A stretch of DNA of 64,000 nucleotides from CAIQPV01 sp964480365 (GCA_964480365.1 CAYZPM010000005.1:1-64000); one strand, 5' to 3'; positions 26,892 to 36,844 are shown, counted from the stretch's first letter. Program-made: numbers and translations. The notes: a model not told the origin generated them from the sequence alone.

Positions 26892-27236
26892 GTGGAAACT
26901 TTGGTTTGGGTTGTGCATGTAATAACTGCAATAGTGCTGGTCGGTTTGGTGCTGATGCAGCATGGCAAGGGGGCGGACATGGGCGCGTCGTTCGGCTCCG
27001 GTTCCGCCGGGAGTTTGTTCGGTTCTAGTGGCTCTGCCAATTTTCTGAGCCGCAGCACGGCGGTTGCCGCAACAATATTTTTTATTACCAGCATGACACT
27101 GACTTATATGAACGCCAATCCAGCGCGCTCGCAAGGTGTGATGGACAGGCAGAGTGTGGTTCAACCGGTTCAGGTTGTTCCCGCCCCAACAGGTAGCGAT
27201 GCGAACGGTTCAAAGTCGAAGGAAATCCCGAAATAA
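26892..27236 (+). CDS. secG: Preprotein translocase subunit SecG
   Basis: Small membrane subunit of SecYEG, 114 aa. GTG start. Two hydrophobic segments (LVWVVHVITAIVLVGLVLMQ and AVAATIFFITSMTLTYM) flank the conserved GKGADMGASFGSGSAGSLFG. The polar Pro/Ser-rich tail after residue 85 is variable in the family. Confidence 0.95.
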   Translation: METLVWVVHVITAIVLVGLVLMQHGKGADMGASFGSGSAGSLFGSSGSANFLSRSTAVAATIFFITSMTLTYMNANPARSQGVMDRQSVVQPVQVVPAPTGSDANGSKSKEIPK

Positions 27237-27251
27237 TTTTGTAGTAGCATT

Positions 27252-27338
<87 letters not shown>

Positions 27339-27458
27339 TATGTCAAGACAGGGTTTGGAATTTGGATAACCCAGGCTCTAGTCAAATAATAATAAACTGG
27401 AAAATGCGTTTATGTGAGCCTGGATAATTAAGGCGCTGAACGTTAGGGGAGAGCTCCG

Positions 27459-27815
27459 ATGTTGGAAAATTATTTTCCGGTGCTGTTGTTCATAATTGTG
27501 GGACTGGGGGTCGGCGTGGCACCGATGGTGCTGGGTCGGCTGCTGGGTCCCCATCGTCCTGATAGCGCGAAACTCTCGCCGTACGAGTGCGGCTTCGAAG
27601 CCTTCGAGGACGCGCGCATGAAGTATGACGTGCGTTATTACCTTGTTGCCATCCTGTTTATTCTGTTCGATCTGGAAATCGCTTTCCTGTTTCCCTGGGC
27701 GGTTGTACTCAAGGAGATCGGAACGTTTGGTTTCGTCTCCATGCTGATTTTCCTCGCCATCCTAGTGGTTGGCTTTATCTATGAATGGATGAAGGGAGCG
27801 TTGGAATGGGAATAG
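27459..27815 (+). CDS. nuoA: NADH-quinone oxidoreductase subunit A
   Basis: First gene of the complex I operon; a membrane subunit of 118 aa with three hydrophobic segments. The conserved loop LSPYECGFEAFEDARMKYDVRY carries the family's Cys and acidic residues near the quinone site. It overlaps nuoB by 10 nt. The promoter should lie in the 120 bp after tRNA-Leu. Confidence 0.97.
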   Translation: MLENYFPVLLFIIVGLGVGVAPMVLGRLLGPHRPDSAKLSPYECGFEAFEDARMKYDVRYYLVAILFILFDLEIAFLFPWAVVLKEIGTFGFVSMLIFLAILVVGFIYEWMKGALEWE

Positions 27816-28285
27816 AAGGCATATTTGAGAAGGGGCTCATCGTCACTTCTGTGGATACGGTGATCAACTATGCACGTACCGGGTCGCTGTGGCCGATGAC
27901 TTTCGGCTTGGCCTGTTGTGCGGTAGAAATGATGCATGCGGCGTTGCCCCGTTACGATTTGGATCGTTTTGGTGCTGGCGCTTTCCGCCCCAGCCCGCGC
28001 CAATCCGACGTAATGATTGTGGCGGGAACGTTGTGCAACAAGATGGCGCCCGCCTTGCGCAAAGTATATGACCAGATGGCCGAGCCGCGCTGGGTGATCT
28101 CGATGGGTTCGTGTGCAAACGGCGGCGGCTATTACCATTATTCCTATTCTGTGGTGCGCGGGTGTGACCGCATCGTGCCGGTGGACGTGTATGTGCCGGG
28201 CTGTCCGCCCACCGCCGAAGCGCTGCTGTATGGCGTTATCCAGTTGCAGAACAAAATCAAACGCACTAACACGATTGCACGCTAA
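27806..28285 (+). CDS. nuoB: NADH-quinone oxidoreductase subunit B
   Basis: Carries the terminal [4Fe-4S] cluster N2 that reduces quinone. The start at 27806 (MGIEGIFEKG) gives 159 aa; an upstream in-frame start at 27785 would lie deeper in nuoA. Cluster ligands are visible: C37-C38 in ACCAVEMM, C103 in MGSCANGG and C133 in VPGCPPTAEAL. The conserved RYDLDRFG is also present. Confidence 0.97.
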   Translation: MGIEGIFEKGLIVTSVDTVINYARTGSLWPMTFGLACCAVEMMHAALPRYDLDRFGAGAFRPSPRQSDVMIVAGTLCNKMAPALRKVYDQMAEPRWVISMGSCANGGGYYHYSYSVVRGCDRIVPVDVYVPGCPPTAEALLYGVIQLQNKIKRTNTIAR

Positions 28286-28286
28286 C

Positions 28287-28925
28287 ATGGCTGCCGACTT
28301 GAACGTATTACATGAAGATTTGACCCGGTTGCTCGACGACAAGGTGGTGAGCCTGTCCAGCCAGTTGAATGAGCTGACTCTGGTGATTCGCGCCGCCGAC
28401 TTGTTGGAGGTGATGGCACGTTTGCGCGACGACGCAGGTTTGCGCTTCGAGCAAATGATGGATCTGTGCGGAATGGACTTTTCCGCATACGGCAGCGAGG
28501 TCTGCGAAGGTGGCGCTTATCTTAAGTCTGACTTTGCTCCCGAGTTGTATTCTTCTCGCTTTGCCGTGGTTTATCACTTGTTGTCCATTACGCATAACAT
28601 GCGTTTGCGCGTGCGCGTGTTCGCCGAAAACGATGAGTTGCCCGTGCTGGATTCAGTCACCGGAATATGGCCTTCTGCCAACTGGTATGAGCGCGAGGCA
28701 TTTGATCTATTCGGCATCATCTTCGTTGGACACCATGACCTGCGTCGGCTGCTCACCGATTATGGTTTTGTCGGAAACCCATTCCGAAAAGATTTTCCTT
28801 TGTCCGGGCAGGTCGAGATGCGTTATGACCCCGAGCAGCAGCGCGTCATTTATCAGCCGGTGACGGTGGAACCGCGTGAGATTACACCACGCGCCATTCG
28901 TGAAGAACATTATGGTCGCCAATGA
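28287..28925 (+). CDS. nuoC: NADH-quinone oxidoreductase subunit C
   Basis: Peripheral-arm subunit, 212 aa, start MAADLNVLHEDL one base after the nuoB stop. The signature WYEREAFDLFGIIFVGH and LRRLLTDYGFVGNPFRKDFP is clear. The longer frame from 28113 overlaps nuoB and is not used. It is a separate gene, not a nuoCD fusion. Confidence 0.96.
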   Translation: MAADLNVLHEDLTRLLDDKVVSLSSQLNELTLVIRAADLLEVMARLRDDAGLRFEQMMDLCGMDFSAYGSEVCEGGAYLKSDFAPELYSSRFAVVYHLLSITHNMRLRVRVFAENDELPVLDSVTGIWPSANWYEREAFDLFGIIFVGHHDLRRLLTDYGFVGNPFRKDFPLSGQVEMRYDPEQQRVIYQPVTVEPREITPRAIREEHYGRQ

Positions 28926-28947
28926 TTAGCGAGAGATAAACGGAATT

Positions 28948-30201
28948 ATGGCTGAGATTAAGAACTTTACAATAAACTTCGGGCCGCAGCATCCGGCTGC
29001 GCACGGCGTGTTGCGCCTTGTGCTGGAACTGGACGGCGAAGTGGTCGAGCGTGCCGATCCTCATATTGGCCTGCTGCATCGCGCCACCGAAAAACTGGCC
29101 GAACACAAAACTTTTCTGCAATCCGTCCCCTATATGGATCGTCTGGACTACGTGTCCATGATGGTCAATGAACATGCCTATGTGATGGCGATTGAGAAGA
29201 TGATGGGCATTGAGGTGCCGATTCGCGCACAATATATCCGCGTGATGTTCGACGAGGTGACACGTATTCTCAACCACCTGCTGTGGCTGGGTGCTTCCGG
29301 CATCGACCTCGGTGCAATGACCATGTTTTTCTATACCTTCCGCGAGCGCGAAGATCTGCTGGATGTTTACGAGGCGGTTTCCGGTGCGCGTATGCACGCG
29401 TCCTACTATCGTCCGGGCGGGGTCTACCGCGATCTGCCGGATTCCATGCCGCAATGTGAAGTGAGTAAAATTCACAATGCAGCTGCCGTCAAGAAGATGA
29501 ACGAAAACCGTCAGGGATCGTTGTTGGATTATCTGGAAGACTTTACCAACCGCTTTCCCAAGCATGTAGACGATTACGAAACCCTGCTGACGGACAACCG
29601 CATCTGGAAGCAGCGTACCGTAGGTATCGGCGTGGTATCGCCGGAACGCGCGCTGGCGCTGGGTTTTAGCGGCCCGATGCTGCGCGGCTCTGGTGTGGTG
29701 TGGGATCTGCGCAAGAAGCAACCGTATGAGGTTTATGATCGTCTTGACTTCGATATTCCGGTCGGCGTCGAGGGGGATTGCTATGACCGTTATCTGGTGC
29801 GTGTGGAAGAGATGCGCCAGTCCAACCGCATCATCAAACAGTGCATAGACTGGCTGCGGAAAAATCCCGGTCCGGTGATAGTTGAAAACCATAAGGTCGC
29901 CCAGCCTAGGCGTGAGTCGATGAAGGGGAATATGGAGGAGTTGATCCACCATTTCAAATTGTTTACCGAAGGTATGCATGTGCCAGCGGGCGAAGCCTAT
30001 GCCGCAGTTGAGCATCCCAAGGGCGAGTTCGGCATCTACCTGGTTTCCGACGGCGCGAACAAGCCATACCGAATGAAAATCCGTGCAGCGGGATTTGCCC
30101 ATTTATCAGCACTGGATGAAATGGTACGTGGCCACATGCTCGCCGATGTGGTGGCAATTATCGGCACACAGGACATAGTTTTTGGAGAGGTTGACCGTTG
30201 A
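28948..30201 (+). CDS. nuoD: NADH-quinone oxidoreductase subunit D
   Basis: 49-kDa-type subunit that shapes the quinone pocket with NuoB; related to the large subunit of NiFe hydrogenase but without metal Cys. 417 aa, starting MAEIKNFTINFGPQHPAAHG (quinone-site His in FGPQHPAAHG), then the LLHRATEKLAEHKTF region and the C-terminal DIVFGEVDR. Its TGA overlaps the nuoE ATG by one base. Confidence 0.98.
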   Translation: MAEIKNFTINFGPQHPAAHGVLRLVLELDGEVVERADPHIGLLHRATEKLAEHKTFLQSVPYMDRLDYVSMMVNEHAYVMAIEKMMGIEVPIRAQYIRVMFDEVTRILNHLLWLGASGIDLGAMTMFFYTFREREDLLDVYEAVSGARMHASYYRPGGVYRDLPDSMPQCEVSKIHNAAAVKKMNENRQGSLLDYLEDFTNRFPKHVDDYETLLTDNRIWKQRTVGIGVVSPERALALGFSGPMLRGSGVVWDLRKKQPYEVYDRLDFDIPVGVEGDCYDRYLVRVEEMRQSNRIIKQCIDWLRKNPGPVIVENHKVAQPRRESMKGNMEELIHHFKLFTEGMHVPAGEAYAAVEHPKGEFGIYLVSDGANKPYRMKIRAAGFAHLSALDEMVRGHMLADVVAIIGTQDIVFGEVDR

Positions 30202-30677
30202 TGCTATCTCAACAAGTTCAAGCCAGGATTGATAAAGAGCTGAAAAAATATCCGACAGACCAGAAACAGTCTGCGGTGATGTCTGCGTTGCGTTTTGTGC
30301 AGGACGAAAAGGGCTGGATAGCCAGCGAGGATATGGCGGATGTTGCGGACTACCTCGGTATGCCGCATATGATGGTGTATGAGGTGGCGACCTTCTACCA
30401 TATGTACAACCTCAAACCTATGGGTAAGCATACCATCACGGTGTGCACCAACTTGTCATGCCAGTTGATGGGCGCAAACGAAACATTGGATTATCTCAAG
30501 GGCAAGCTTGGTATTGGCCTTGGAGAAGTGACCGCCGACGGCAAGTTTAGCCTGCGCGAGGCGGAGTGCATGGGTGCCTGTGTGGAAGCGCCGTTGCTGA
30601 CGGTGAACAACAAGCGCATGTGCTCCCGTCTTACACCTGAGAAAATAGACCAGATTCTTGCAGGGTTGGATAAATAA
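30201..30677 (+). CDS. nuoE: NADH-quinone oxidoreductase subunit E
   Basis: 24-kDa-type subunit with a [2Fe-2S] cluster (N1a). ATG at 30201, 158 aa. The thioredoxin-like cluster site has C82 and C87 in TVCTNLSCQLMG and C123 and C127 in ECMGACVEAP. The stop overlaps the nuoF start by one base, and nuoE and nuoF form the NADH-oxidising module together. Confidence 0.97.
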   Translation: MLSQQVQARIDKELKKYPTDQKQSAVMSALRFVQDEKGWIASEDMADVADYLGMPHMMVYEVATFYHMYNLKPMGKHTITVCTNLSCQLMGANETLDYLKGKLGIGLGEVTADGKFSLREAECMGACVEAPLLTVNNKRMCSRLTPEKIDQILAGLDK

Positions 30678-31942
30678 TGAACGGTCAGGTTATATACACA
30701 ACATCAGGATTTGACCAGCCTTGGACGCTGGAGAACTACCTCAAGGTTGGCGGCTACCAGGCGTTGCGCAAGGTGCTGGCAGAGAAGATAGCTCCCGATG
30801 CGATTATCGCCGAGGTCAAGACTTCCGCGTTGCGCGGGCGTGGCGGAGCGGGTTTTCCGACAGGTTTGAAGTGGAGCTTCATGCCTAAGAACTATAACGG
30901 AGACAAGTACATTGTCTGTAATACCGATGAGGGTGAACCCGGCACCTGCAAGGATTGGGATATCCTGCGCTTCAATCCACATGCGCTGATCGAGGGCATG
31001 GCTATCGCGGCCTATACCATGGGGGTGAAAGTCGGCTACAACTACGTGCATGGTGAAATTTTCGAAGCCTATGAGCGTATGGAAGCGGCCTGCGAGGAGG
31101 CGCGTGCAGCGGGCTATCTGGGCAACGGCATACTCGGCAGCGATTTCAGTTTTGATCTGCACAACCATCTGGGTTACGGCGCTTACGTTTGCGGCGAGGA
31201 AACTGCGTTGCTGGAATCTATCGAAGGCAAGAAAGGACAACCGCGCTTCAAGCCGCCGTTTCCGGCCACTTTCGGACTGTACGGCAAGCCGACTACCATC
31301 AATAACACCGAGACTTTTGCCAGCATTCCTTACATCATCCGCGAGGGTGGGCAAAAGTTCCTCGAACTGGGCAGGCCGAACAACGGTGGCACCAAGCTGT
31401 TTTCCGTGTCCGGCCACGTCAACAATCCAGGAAATTTCGAATTGCCGCTGGGCACGCCGTTCAAGAAGCTGTTGGAGCTGGCTGGCGGCGTGCGCCACGG
31501 CCATAAATTAAAGGCGGTCATCCCCGGCGGTTCGTCCATGCCTGTACTGCCGGGCGAGATCATGATGGAAACGGACATGGATTACGACTCCATCCAGAAG
31601 GCTGGTTCCTACTTGGGCAGCGGCGCGGTGATCGTGATGGATGAGACTGTGTGCATGGTCAAGGCGCTGGAGCGCCTGTCCTATTTCTATTACGAGGAAT
31701 CCTGTGGTCAATGTACGCCTTGCCGCGAGGGCACCGGTTGGCTGTACCGTATCGTGCATCGCATCGAGCATGGCGAAGGACGCCCGGAAGACCTGGATTT
31801 GCTGCTTAACCTGTGCGAGAACATTGCCGGGCGTACCATCTGTGCGCTAGGTGATGCCGCAGCTTGGCCGGTGCAGGGCATGCTCAAACATTATCGCAGT
31901 GAGTTCGAGTACCACATCGAACACAAACGTTGTCTGGTCTAA
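30677..31942 (+). CDS. nuoF: NADH-quinone oxidoreductase subunit F
   Basis: 51-kDa-type subunit binding NADH, FMN and cluster N3; entry point for electrons. 421 aa with GRGGAGFPTGLKWSFMP (NADH/FMN glycine-rich loop), YICNTDEGEPGTCKD-like region, YVCGEETALLESIEG and the [4Fe-4S] motif SCGQCTPCREGTGW with the fourth Cys further on near GRTICALGD. Confidence 0.98.
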   Translation: MNGQVIYTTSGFDQPWTLENYLKVGGYQALRKVLAEKIAPDAIIAEVKTSALRGRGGAGFPTGLKWSFMPKNYNGDKYIVCNTDEGEPGTCKDWDILRFNPHALIEGMAIAAYTMGVKVGYNYVHGEIFEAYERMEAACEEARAAGYLGNGILGSDFSFDLHNHLGYGAYVCGEETALLESIEGKKGQPRFKPPFPATFGLYGKPTTINNTETFASIPYIIREGGQKFLELGRPNNGGTKLFSVSGHVNNPGNFELPLGTPFKKLLELAGGVRHGHKLKAVIPGGSSMPVLPGEIMMETDMDYDSIQKAGSYLGSGAVIVMDETVCMVKALERLSYFYYEESCGQCTPCREGTGWLYRIVHRIEHGEGRPEDLDLLLNLCENIAGRTICALGDAAAWPVQGMLKHYRSEFEYHIEHKRCLV

Positions 31943-31953
31943 GGCAGAGACGC

Positions 31954-34287
31954 ATGATCAATATTGAAATCGACGGCAAAGGCGTAGCAGTTGAAAACGG
32001 TACAACCGTGATCGAAGCGGCGCGCCAGGCGGGCATTTATATCCCGCATTTTTGCTATCACAAGAAATTATCCATTGCCGCCAACTGCCGCATGTGCCTC
32101 GTGCAAGTGGAGAAGATGCCCAAGCCGATACCCGCTTGCGCTACGACAGTGACCGAAGGCATGAAGGTTTACACCGCCTCCGAAATGGCGGTGAAGGCGC
32201 AGAATGGGGTGATGGAGTTCCTGCTCATCAACCATCCGCTGGATTGCCCGATCTGCGACCAAGGGGGCGAATGCGAATTGCAGGATCAGGCCGTGGGCTA
32301 CGGCGGCAGTGCCTCGCGCTACCATGAAGAAAAACGCGTGGTGTTGCACAAAGATATTGGCCCACTGGTGTGCGCTGAGGAGATGAGCCGCTGCATTAAC
32401 TGCACGCGTTGCGTGCGCTTCGGCCAAGAGATCGCCGGGATCATGGAGCTGGGGCAAGCCTTCCGTGGCGAGCATGCCGAGATCAAGGCGTTTGTGGATA
32501 GCACGGTGAATTCGGAACTGTCCGGCAACATGATAGACCTGTGCCCGGTCGGCGCGTTGACCAGCAAGCCGTTCCGCTACACTGCTCGCAGTTGGGAGTT
32601 GTCTCGCCGCAAGTCTGTTAGCCCGCACGACGGACTGGGTTCTGGCTTGGCGGTGCAGGTCAAAAACAACTGCGTGATGCGCGTGCTTCCGATTGAAAAT
32701 GAAGATATCAACGAATGCTGGCTGTCCGATAAGGATAGATTCAGTTACGAAGGATTAAATTCCAATGAGCGGCTGATCAAGCCGATGATTAAACAGAACG
32801 GCAAGTGGCAGGAAGTGGAATGGCAGGCTGCGCTTGAGTTCACGGCGAATGGCTTGCGCCAGATCGCCAACGGCGCGGGAGCGGAGCATGTCGGTGCGTT
32901 GGCGACTCCACACTCCACACTGGAAGAGCTTTACCTGTTGCAAAAATTGCTGCGTGGTTTGGGCAGTCAAAACGTGGATTTTCGTTTGCGCCAATCGGAT
33001 TTTTCCGCCGACGGCAAACAGGTCGGTGCGCCTTGGCTGGGCATGGCAATATCCGACATCAACAAGGCTGACCGTCTGCTGATCGTGGGCAGTTTCCTGC
33101 GCAAGGATCATCCGCTGCTGGCGGCGCGTATCCGTCAGGCAGTGAAGAAGGGCGCGCAGGCCAACATCGTGCATTCCGTGGATGATGACCTGCTGATGAA
33201 AGTGGCGCACAAGGCCATCGTCGCACCGGATGCGATGGTCAATCTGCTGGCGCAAATATTCAAGGCACTTTCTGCGGAGAAGCAGGCGGACGTGGATGCA
33301 GCGGTTAAAGGTGTCGAAGTCGGGAGCGCAGCCGCCGCCATCGCCAAGAATTTGGCCGAAGGAAAAAATGTCACCGTGCTGTTGGGTAATTTTGCGCAAC
33401 AGCATCCGCAAGCCACACAACTGCAATTGCTGGCACAACAAATTTCTGCGTTGTGCGGCGCTAAGTTCGGCTTCCTCGGCGAGGCCGCTAACAGCGTCGG
33501 CGGCTATCTGGCACAGGCCGTCCCCGGCGCGCAGGGCTTGAATGCTGCCGCGATGTTGGACACTCCGCGCAAGGCTTATCTTCTGCTGAACGCAGAACCG
33601 GAACTGGATTGCGCCAATCCGCAACAGGCCATGGCTGCGATGAATGCTGCCGATCTGGTGGTGGCGCTGAGCGCTTATAAACATCACGCGCTGGAGTATG
33701 CCGATGTGTTGCTGCCGATTGCACCGTTCACTGAAACCTCCGGCACTTTCGTAAGTACCGAAGGCCGTGTGCAAAGCTTCAAGGGAGCAGTCAAGCCGCA
33801 GGGTGAAGCGCGTCCGGCATGGAAAGTATTGCGCGTGCTGGGTAACCTGCTCAACGTGTCCGGTTTTGATTATGACAGCAGCGAAGCAGTGCGCGACGAA
33901 GTTTTGGGCAATACTGATATCGCAGCAAAATTGAATAACACCCTGCAAGGCGTGAGCGTGCAGATTGCAACCGGTAGCACTGGCGATTTGCAGCGTATTG
34001 CCGAAGTACCGATTTATGCCGCTGATGCCGTGGTGCGCCGTGCCACGGCTTTGCAGGAGACCAGCGATGCCGCCACGCCACGCGTGGCTATGCATGGCGA
34101 TGAGCTGACGAAGCTAGGTGTGCAGCCAGGTGACCGGGTAAATGTCAGCCAGGGACAGGGCAACGCAAATTTGGTCGTGGCAGCAGATGACAGACTGCCA
34201 AGGGGCGTTGCGCGTGTGGCCGCAGGCCATGTTGCCACGGCTGCATTGGGCGCGATGTTCGGAACAATAACGGTGGAGCGCGCATGA
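31954..34287 (+). CDS. nuoG: NADH-quinone oxidoreductase subunit G
   Basis: 75-kDa-type subunit, 777 aa from ATG 31954 (MINIEIDGKGVAVENGTTV). It has an N-terminal [2Fe-2S] ferredoxin domain (CYHKKLSIAANCRMC), His/Cys ligands for N5 (HPLDCPICDQGGECELQD), Cys ligands for N4 (CINCTRCVRFGQEIAG) and a long molybdopterin-oxidoreductase-like domain without the cofactor. It ends with ATGA overlapping nuoH. Confidence 0.97.
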   Translation: MINIEIDGKGVAVENGTTVIEAARQAGIYIPHFCYHKKLSIAANCRMCLVQVEKMPKPIPACATTVTEGMKVYTASEMAVKAQNGVMEFLLINHPLDCPICDQGGECELQDQAVGYGGSASRYHEEKRVVLHKDIGPLVCAEEMSRCINCTRCVRFGQEIAGIMELGQAFRGEHAEIKAFVDSTVNSELSGNMIDLCPVGALTSKPFRYTARSWELSRRKSVSPHDGLGSGLAVQVKNNCVMRVLPIENEDINECWLSDKDRFSYEGLNSNERLIKPMIKQNGKWQEVEWQAALEFTANGLRQIANGAGAEHVGALATPHSTLEELYLLQKLLRGLGSQNVDFRLRQSDFSADGKQVGAPWLGMAISDINKADRLLIVGSFLRKDHPLLAARIRQAVKKGAQANIVHSVDDDLLMKVAHKAIVAPDAMVNLLAQIFKALSAEKQADVDAAVKGVEVGSAAAAIAKNLAEGKNVTVLLGNFAQQHPQATQLQLLAQQISALCGAKFGFLGEAANSVGGYLAQAVPGAQGLNAAAMLDTPRKAYLLLNAEPELDCANPQQAMAAMNAADLVVALSAYKHHALEYADVLLPIAPFTETSGTFVSTEGRVQSFKGAVKPQGEARPAWKVLRVLGNLLNVSGFDYDSSEAVRDEVLGNTDIAAKLNNTLQGVSVQIATGSTGDLQRIAEVPIYAADAVVRRATALQETSDAATPRVAMHGDELTKLGVQPGDRVNVSQGQGNANLVVAADDRLPRGVARVAAGHVATAALGAMFGTITVERA

Positions 34288-35351
34288 TAGAGCTACTACA
34301 AACCATGGAACAGGCGGGTCAGAACCTGTTTGGAACGCTTTGGATGCCGCTGTGGACTCTGGTCAAGATCGTCATCATCGTGGCGCCGATCATGCTGAGC
34401 GTGGCTTATCTGACGTTGGCCGAACGCAAGATACTGGGTTTTATGCAAGTACGTCCTGGCCCTAATCGAGTGGGTTATTGGGGTTTGTTGCAACCCATTG
34501 CTGACGGCCTCAAGCTGCTGCTGAAAGAGATCATCATCCCGAGCAACTCCAACAAATTCCTGTTTGTCGCAGCGCCAGTGCTGGCGTTGGCACCTGCGCT
34601 GGCGGCATGGGTAGTGGTGCCATTCGCCGACACCCTGATACTGGCCAAGGTCAATGCCGGTCTGCTGTATATCCTGGCGATGACCTCACTGGGCGTGTAT
34701 GGCATCATCATCGCCGGTTGGGCGTCCAATTCCAAATACGCTTTCCTGGGTGCGTTGCGTTCTGTCGCGCAGATTGTGTCGTACGAGTTGGCTATGGGCT
34801 TCGCCCTGGTGAGTGTATTGCTGGCGGCGCAAAGCATGGATCTGGGAGACATTGTACGCGGGCAGCAGAGCGGTTACGGATTGCTCGGCTGGTATTTCAT
34901 TCCCTTGTTTCCGATGTTCGTGGTGTACTTCATTGCCGGTGTGGCTGAAACCAACCGCGCACCGTTCGACTTGGCGGAAGATGAAGCGACTATCGTGGCA
35001 GGTTTCCATACGGAATATTCCGGCATGGGTTTTGCGCTGTTCTTCCTGGCCGAATATGCCAACATGATCCTGATCGCAGCATTGGCCTCGGTCATGTTCC
35101 TCGGCGGCTGGCTTAATCCATTCCACGGATGGCCGTTGCTGGGTGCCATGACCGACTGGATACCAGGACTATTCTGGATGCTGGGCAAGATGGCTTCTCT
35201 CTTGTTTATATTCCTGTGGTTTCGCGCGACCTTTCCGCGTTACCGCTACGACCAATTGATGCGCTTGGGCTGGAAGGTGTTCATCCCGCTGACGCTGGTG
35301 TGGTTGGTGCTGGTCGCCGCGTGGATGCAGACGCCTTATTGGCTGTGGTAG
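34284..35351 (+). CDS. nuoH: NADH-quinone oxidoreductase subunit H
   Basis: Membrane subunit connecting the quinone chamber to the proton path; 355 aa with about eight membrane segments. Signature loops: AERKILGFMQVRPGPNRVGY, and ETNRAPFDLAEDEATIVAGF with the acidic residues of the E-channel. It overlaps nuoG by 4 nt (ATGA). Confidence 0.98.
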   Translation: MIELLQTMEQAGQNLFGTLWMPLWTLVKIVIIVAPIMLSVAYLTLAERKILGFMQVRPGPNRVGYWGLLQPIADGLKLLLKEIIIPSNSNKFLFVAAPVLALAPALAAWVVVPFADTLILAKVNAGLLYILAMTSLGVYGIIIAGWASNSKYAFLGALRSVAQIVSYELAMGFALVSVLLAAQSMDLGDIVRGQQSGYGLLGWYFIPLFPMFVVYFIAGVAETNRAPFDLAEDEATIVAGFHTEYSGMGFALFFLAEYANMILIAALASVMFLGGWLNPFHGWPLLGAMTDWIPGLFWMLGKMASLLFIFLWFRATFPRYRYDQLMRLGWKVFIPLTLVWLVLVAAWMQTPYWLW

Positions 35352-35367
35352 CAGTCAAGGACAAAAA

Positions 35368-35856
35368 ATGAATAAACTCATCAATTTTTTCAAGAGTTTT
35401 CTGCTGCTCGAATTGCTCAAGGGCATGTCGGTGACGGGGCGCTATTTCTTTGCGCCGCACATTACCGTCGAGTACCCGGAAGAAAAGACGCCGCAGAGTT
35501 ACCGTTTTCGCGGCCTGCATGCACAACGTCGCTATCCCAACGGCGAAGAGCGCTGTATCGGTTGCAAACTGTGCGAAGCGGTATGTCCGGCGCTGGCGAT
35601 CAACATTGAAGTGGCTGAGCGCGCGGATGGCACGCGTCGCACCACGCGCTATGACATCGACCTGACCAAATGCATATTCTGCGGCTTCTGCGAGGAATCC
35701 TGCCCGGTGGATGCTATTGTCGAAACGCGCGTGTACGAATATCACGGCGAGAAACGTGGCGACTTGTACTACACCAAACCCATGCTGCTGGCGGTGGGTG
35801 ACAAGCATGAAGCGCAAATAGCCAAAGACCGCGCGGCAGATGCGAAGTATCGTTAA
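35368..35856 (+). CDS. nuoI: NADH-quinone oxidoreductase subunit I
   Basis: Peripheral subunit carrying clusters N6a and N6b, 162 aa. Two ferredoxin motifs are intact: CIGCKLCEAVCP and CIFCGFCEESCP. An N-terminal amphipathic segment (SFLLLELLKGMSVTGRYFF) anchors it on the membrane arm. Confidence 0.98.
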   Translation: MNKLINFFKSFLLLELLKGMSVTGRYFFAPHITVEYPEEKTPQSYRFRGLHAQRRYPNGEERCIGCKLCEAVCPALAINIEVAERADGTRRTTRYDIDLTKCIFCGFCEESCPVDAIVETRVYEYHGEKRGDLYYTKPMLLAVGDKHEAQIAKDRAADAKYR

Positions 35857-35901
35857 TTAAGATGAAAAAGACTGTGGTGGGAGTTTTTAGAGGCGGATGT
35901 T

Positions 35902-36519
35902 ATGAATTTTGAAACGTTGGTCTTTTACATGTTTGCCGCAATCACCGTGTTCGCGGCGTTGCGCGTAATTACCGCGCGAAACCCGGTACATGCGGCGCTG
36001 TTTCTGGTGCTCGCATTTTGCAGCATGGCGGGTATTTGGATGCTTCTGGAAGCGGAGTTTCTCGCTATCACGCTGGTGCTGGTGTATGTCGGCGCGGTGA
36101 TGGTGCTGTTCCTGTTTGTGGTGATGATGCTGGATATCGATCTGGTGCAATTGCGCGAAGGTTTCTGGCGCTGGTTTCCGTTCGGCGTTCTTCTTGCCGC
36201 CGTGATGGTGGGCGAAATGATTTGGGTGCTGGGCAGCCGCCAGACTGAGGAAACTGTAGGTGCGATTCATCACGCCGCGAACTACAGCAACGTCAAGGAG
36301 CTGGGGCGGCTGATCTATACCGACTATGTCTATCCATTTGAACTGGCCGCCGTGCTGTTGTTGATCGCCATCGTGGCCGCCATCGCGCTCACCCTGCGCC
36401 GCCGCAAGGATAGCAAGTCGCAGAATGTATCGCAGCAGGTCGCGGTCAAGCGCGCAGACCGCATCCGCATCGTGCAAGTGCCGTCCGAACCTAAAGTTGG
36501 CGCTACAAAAACTGAATAA
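35902..36519 (+). CDS. nuoJ: NADH-quinone oxidoreductase subunit J
   Basis: Membrane subunit of 205 aa with five hydrophobic segments. AEFLAITLVLVYVGAVMVLF is the conserved TM3 with its pi-bulge region. The C-terminal polar tail (RRRKDSKSQNVSQQVAVKR) is longer than in some relatives. It lies 45 bp after nuoI and 11 bp before nuoK. Confidence 0.96.
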   Translation: MNFETLVFYMFAAITVFAALRVITARNPVHAALFLVLAFCSMAGIWMLLEAEFLAITLVLVYVGAVMVLFLFVVMMLDIDLVQLREGFWRWFPFGVLLAAVMVGEMIWVLGSRQTEETVGAIHHAANYSNVKELGRLIYTDYVYPFELAAVLLLIAIVAAIALTLRRRKDSKSQNVSQQVAVKRADRIRIVQVPSEPKVGATKTE

Positions 36520-36530
36520 GGGAAACGAGC

Positions 36531-36842
36531 ATGTTTGACCTGAGTCTTTCGCATTATCTGATACTGGGAGCCGTGCTGTTTGCTATTAGCGTGGTGGGAA
36601 TTTTTCTGAACCGCAAGAACGTGATCGTGCTGCTAATGGCCATCGAACTGATGCTGCTGGCAGTGAACACCAATTTCATCGCTTTCTCGCATTACCTGAA
36701 TGACACCGCAGGACAGGTGTTCGTGTTCTTCATCCTTACCGTGGCTGCAGCCGAAGCGGCTATCGGCTTGGCGATCTTGATCGTGCTGTTCCGTAACCTG
36801 CGCACCATCAACGTGGATGATATTGGCAGTCTGAAAGGTTAA
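36531..36842 (+). CDS. nuoK: NADH-quinone oxidoreductase subunit K
   Basis: Small antiporter-like membrane subunit related to MrpC, 103 aa with three hydrophobic segments. The two membrane glutamates needed for proton transfer are in LLMAIELMLLAVN and VAAAEAAIGLAI. It ends 2 bp before nuoL. Confidence 0.97.
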   Translation: MFDLSLSHYLILGAVLFAISVVGIFLNRKNVIVLLMAIELMLLAVNTNFIAFSHYLNDTAGQVFVFFILTVAAAEAAIGLAILIVLFRNLRTINVDDIGSLKG

Positions 36843-36844
36843 CC

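Noticed and set aside
28882..30102. 406-codon open frame antisense to nuoD
   Set aside because: It mirrors nuoD in another frame, is His/Gln-rich as expected of a shadow, and has no ribosome site or family resemblance.
32755..34095. 446-codon open frame antisense to nuoG
   Set aside because: A long frame is expected opposite GC-rich coding sequence; nuoG is clearly the real gene.
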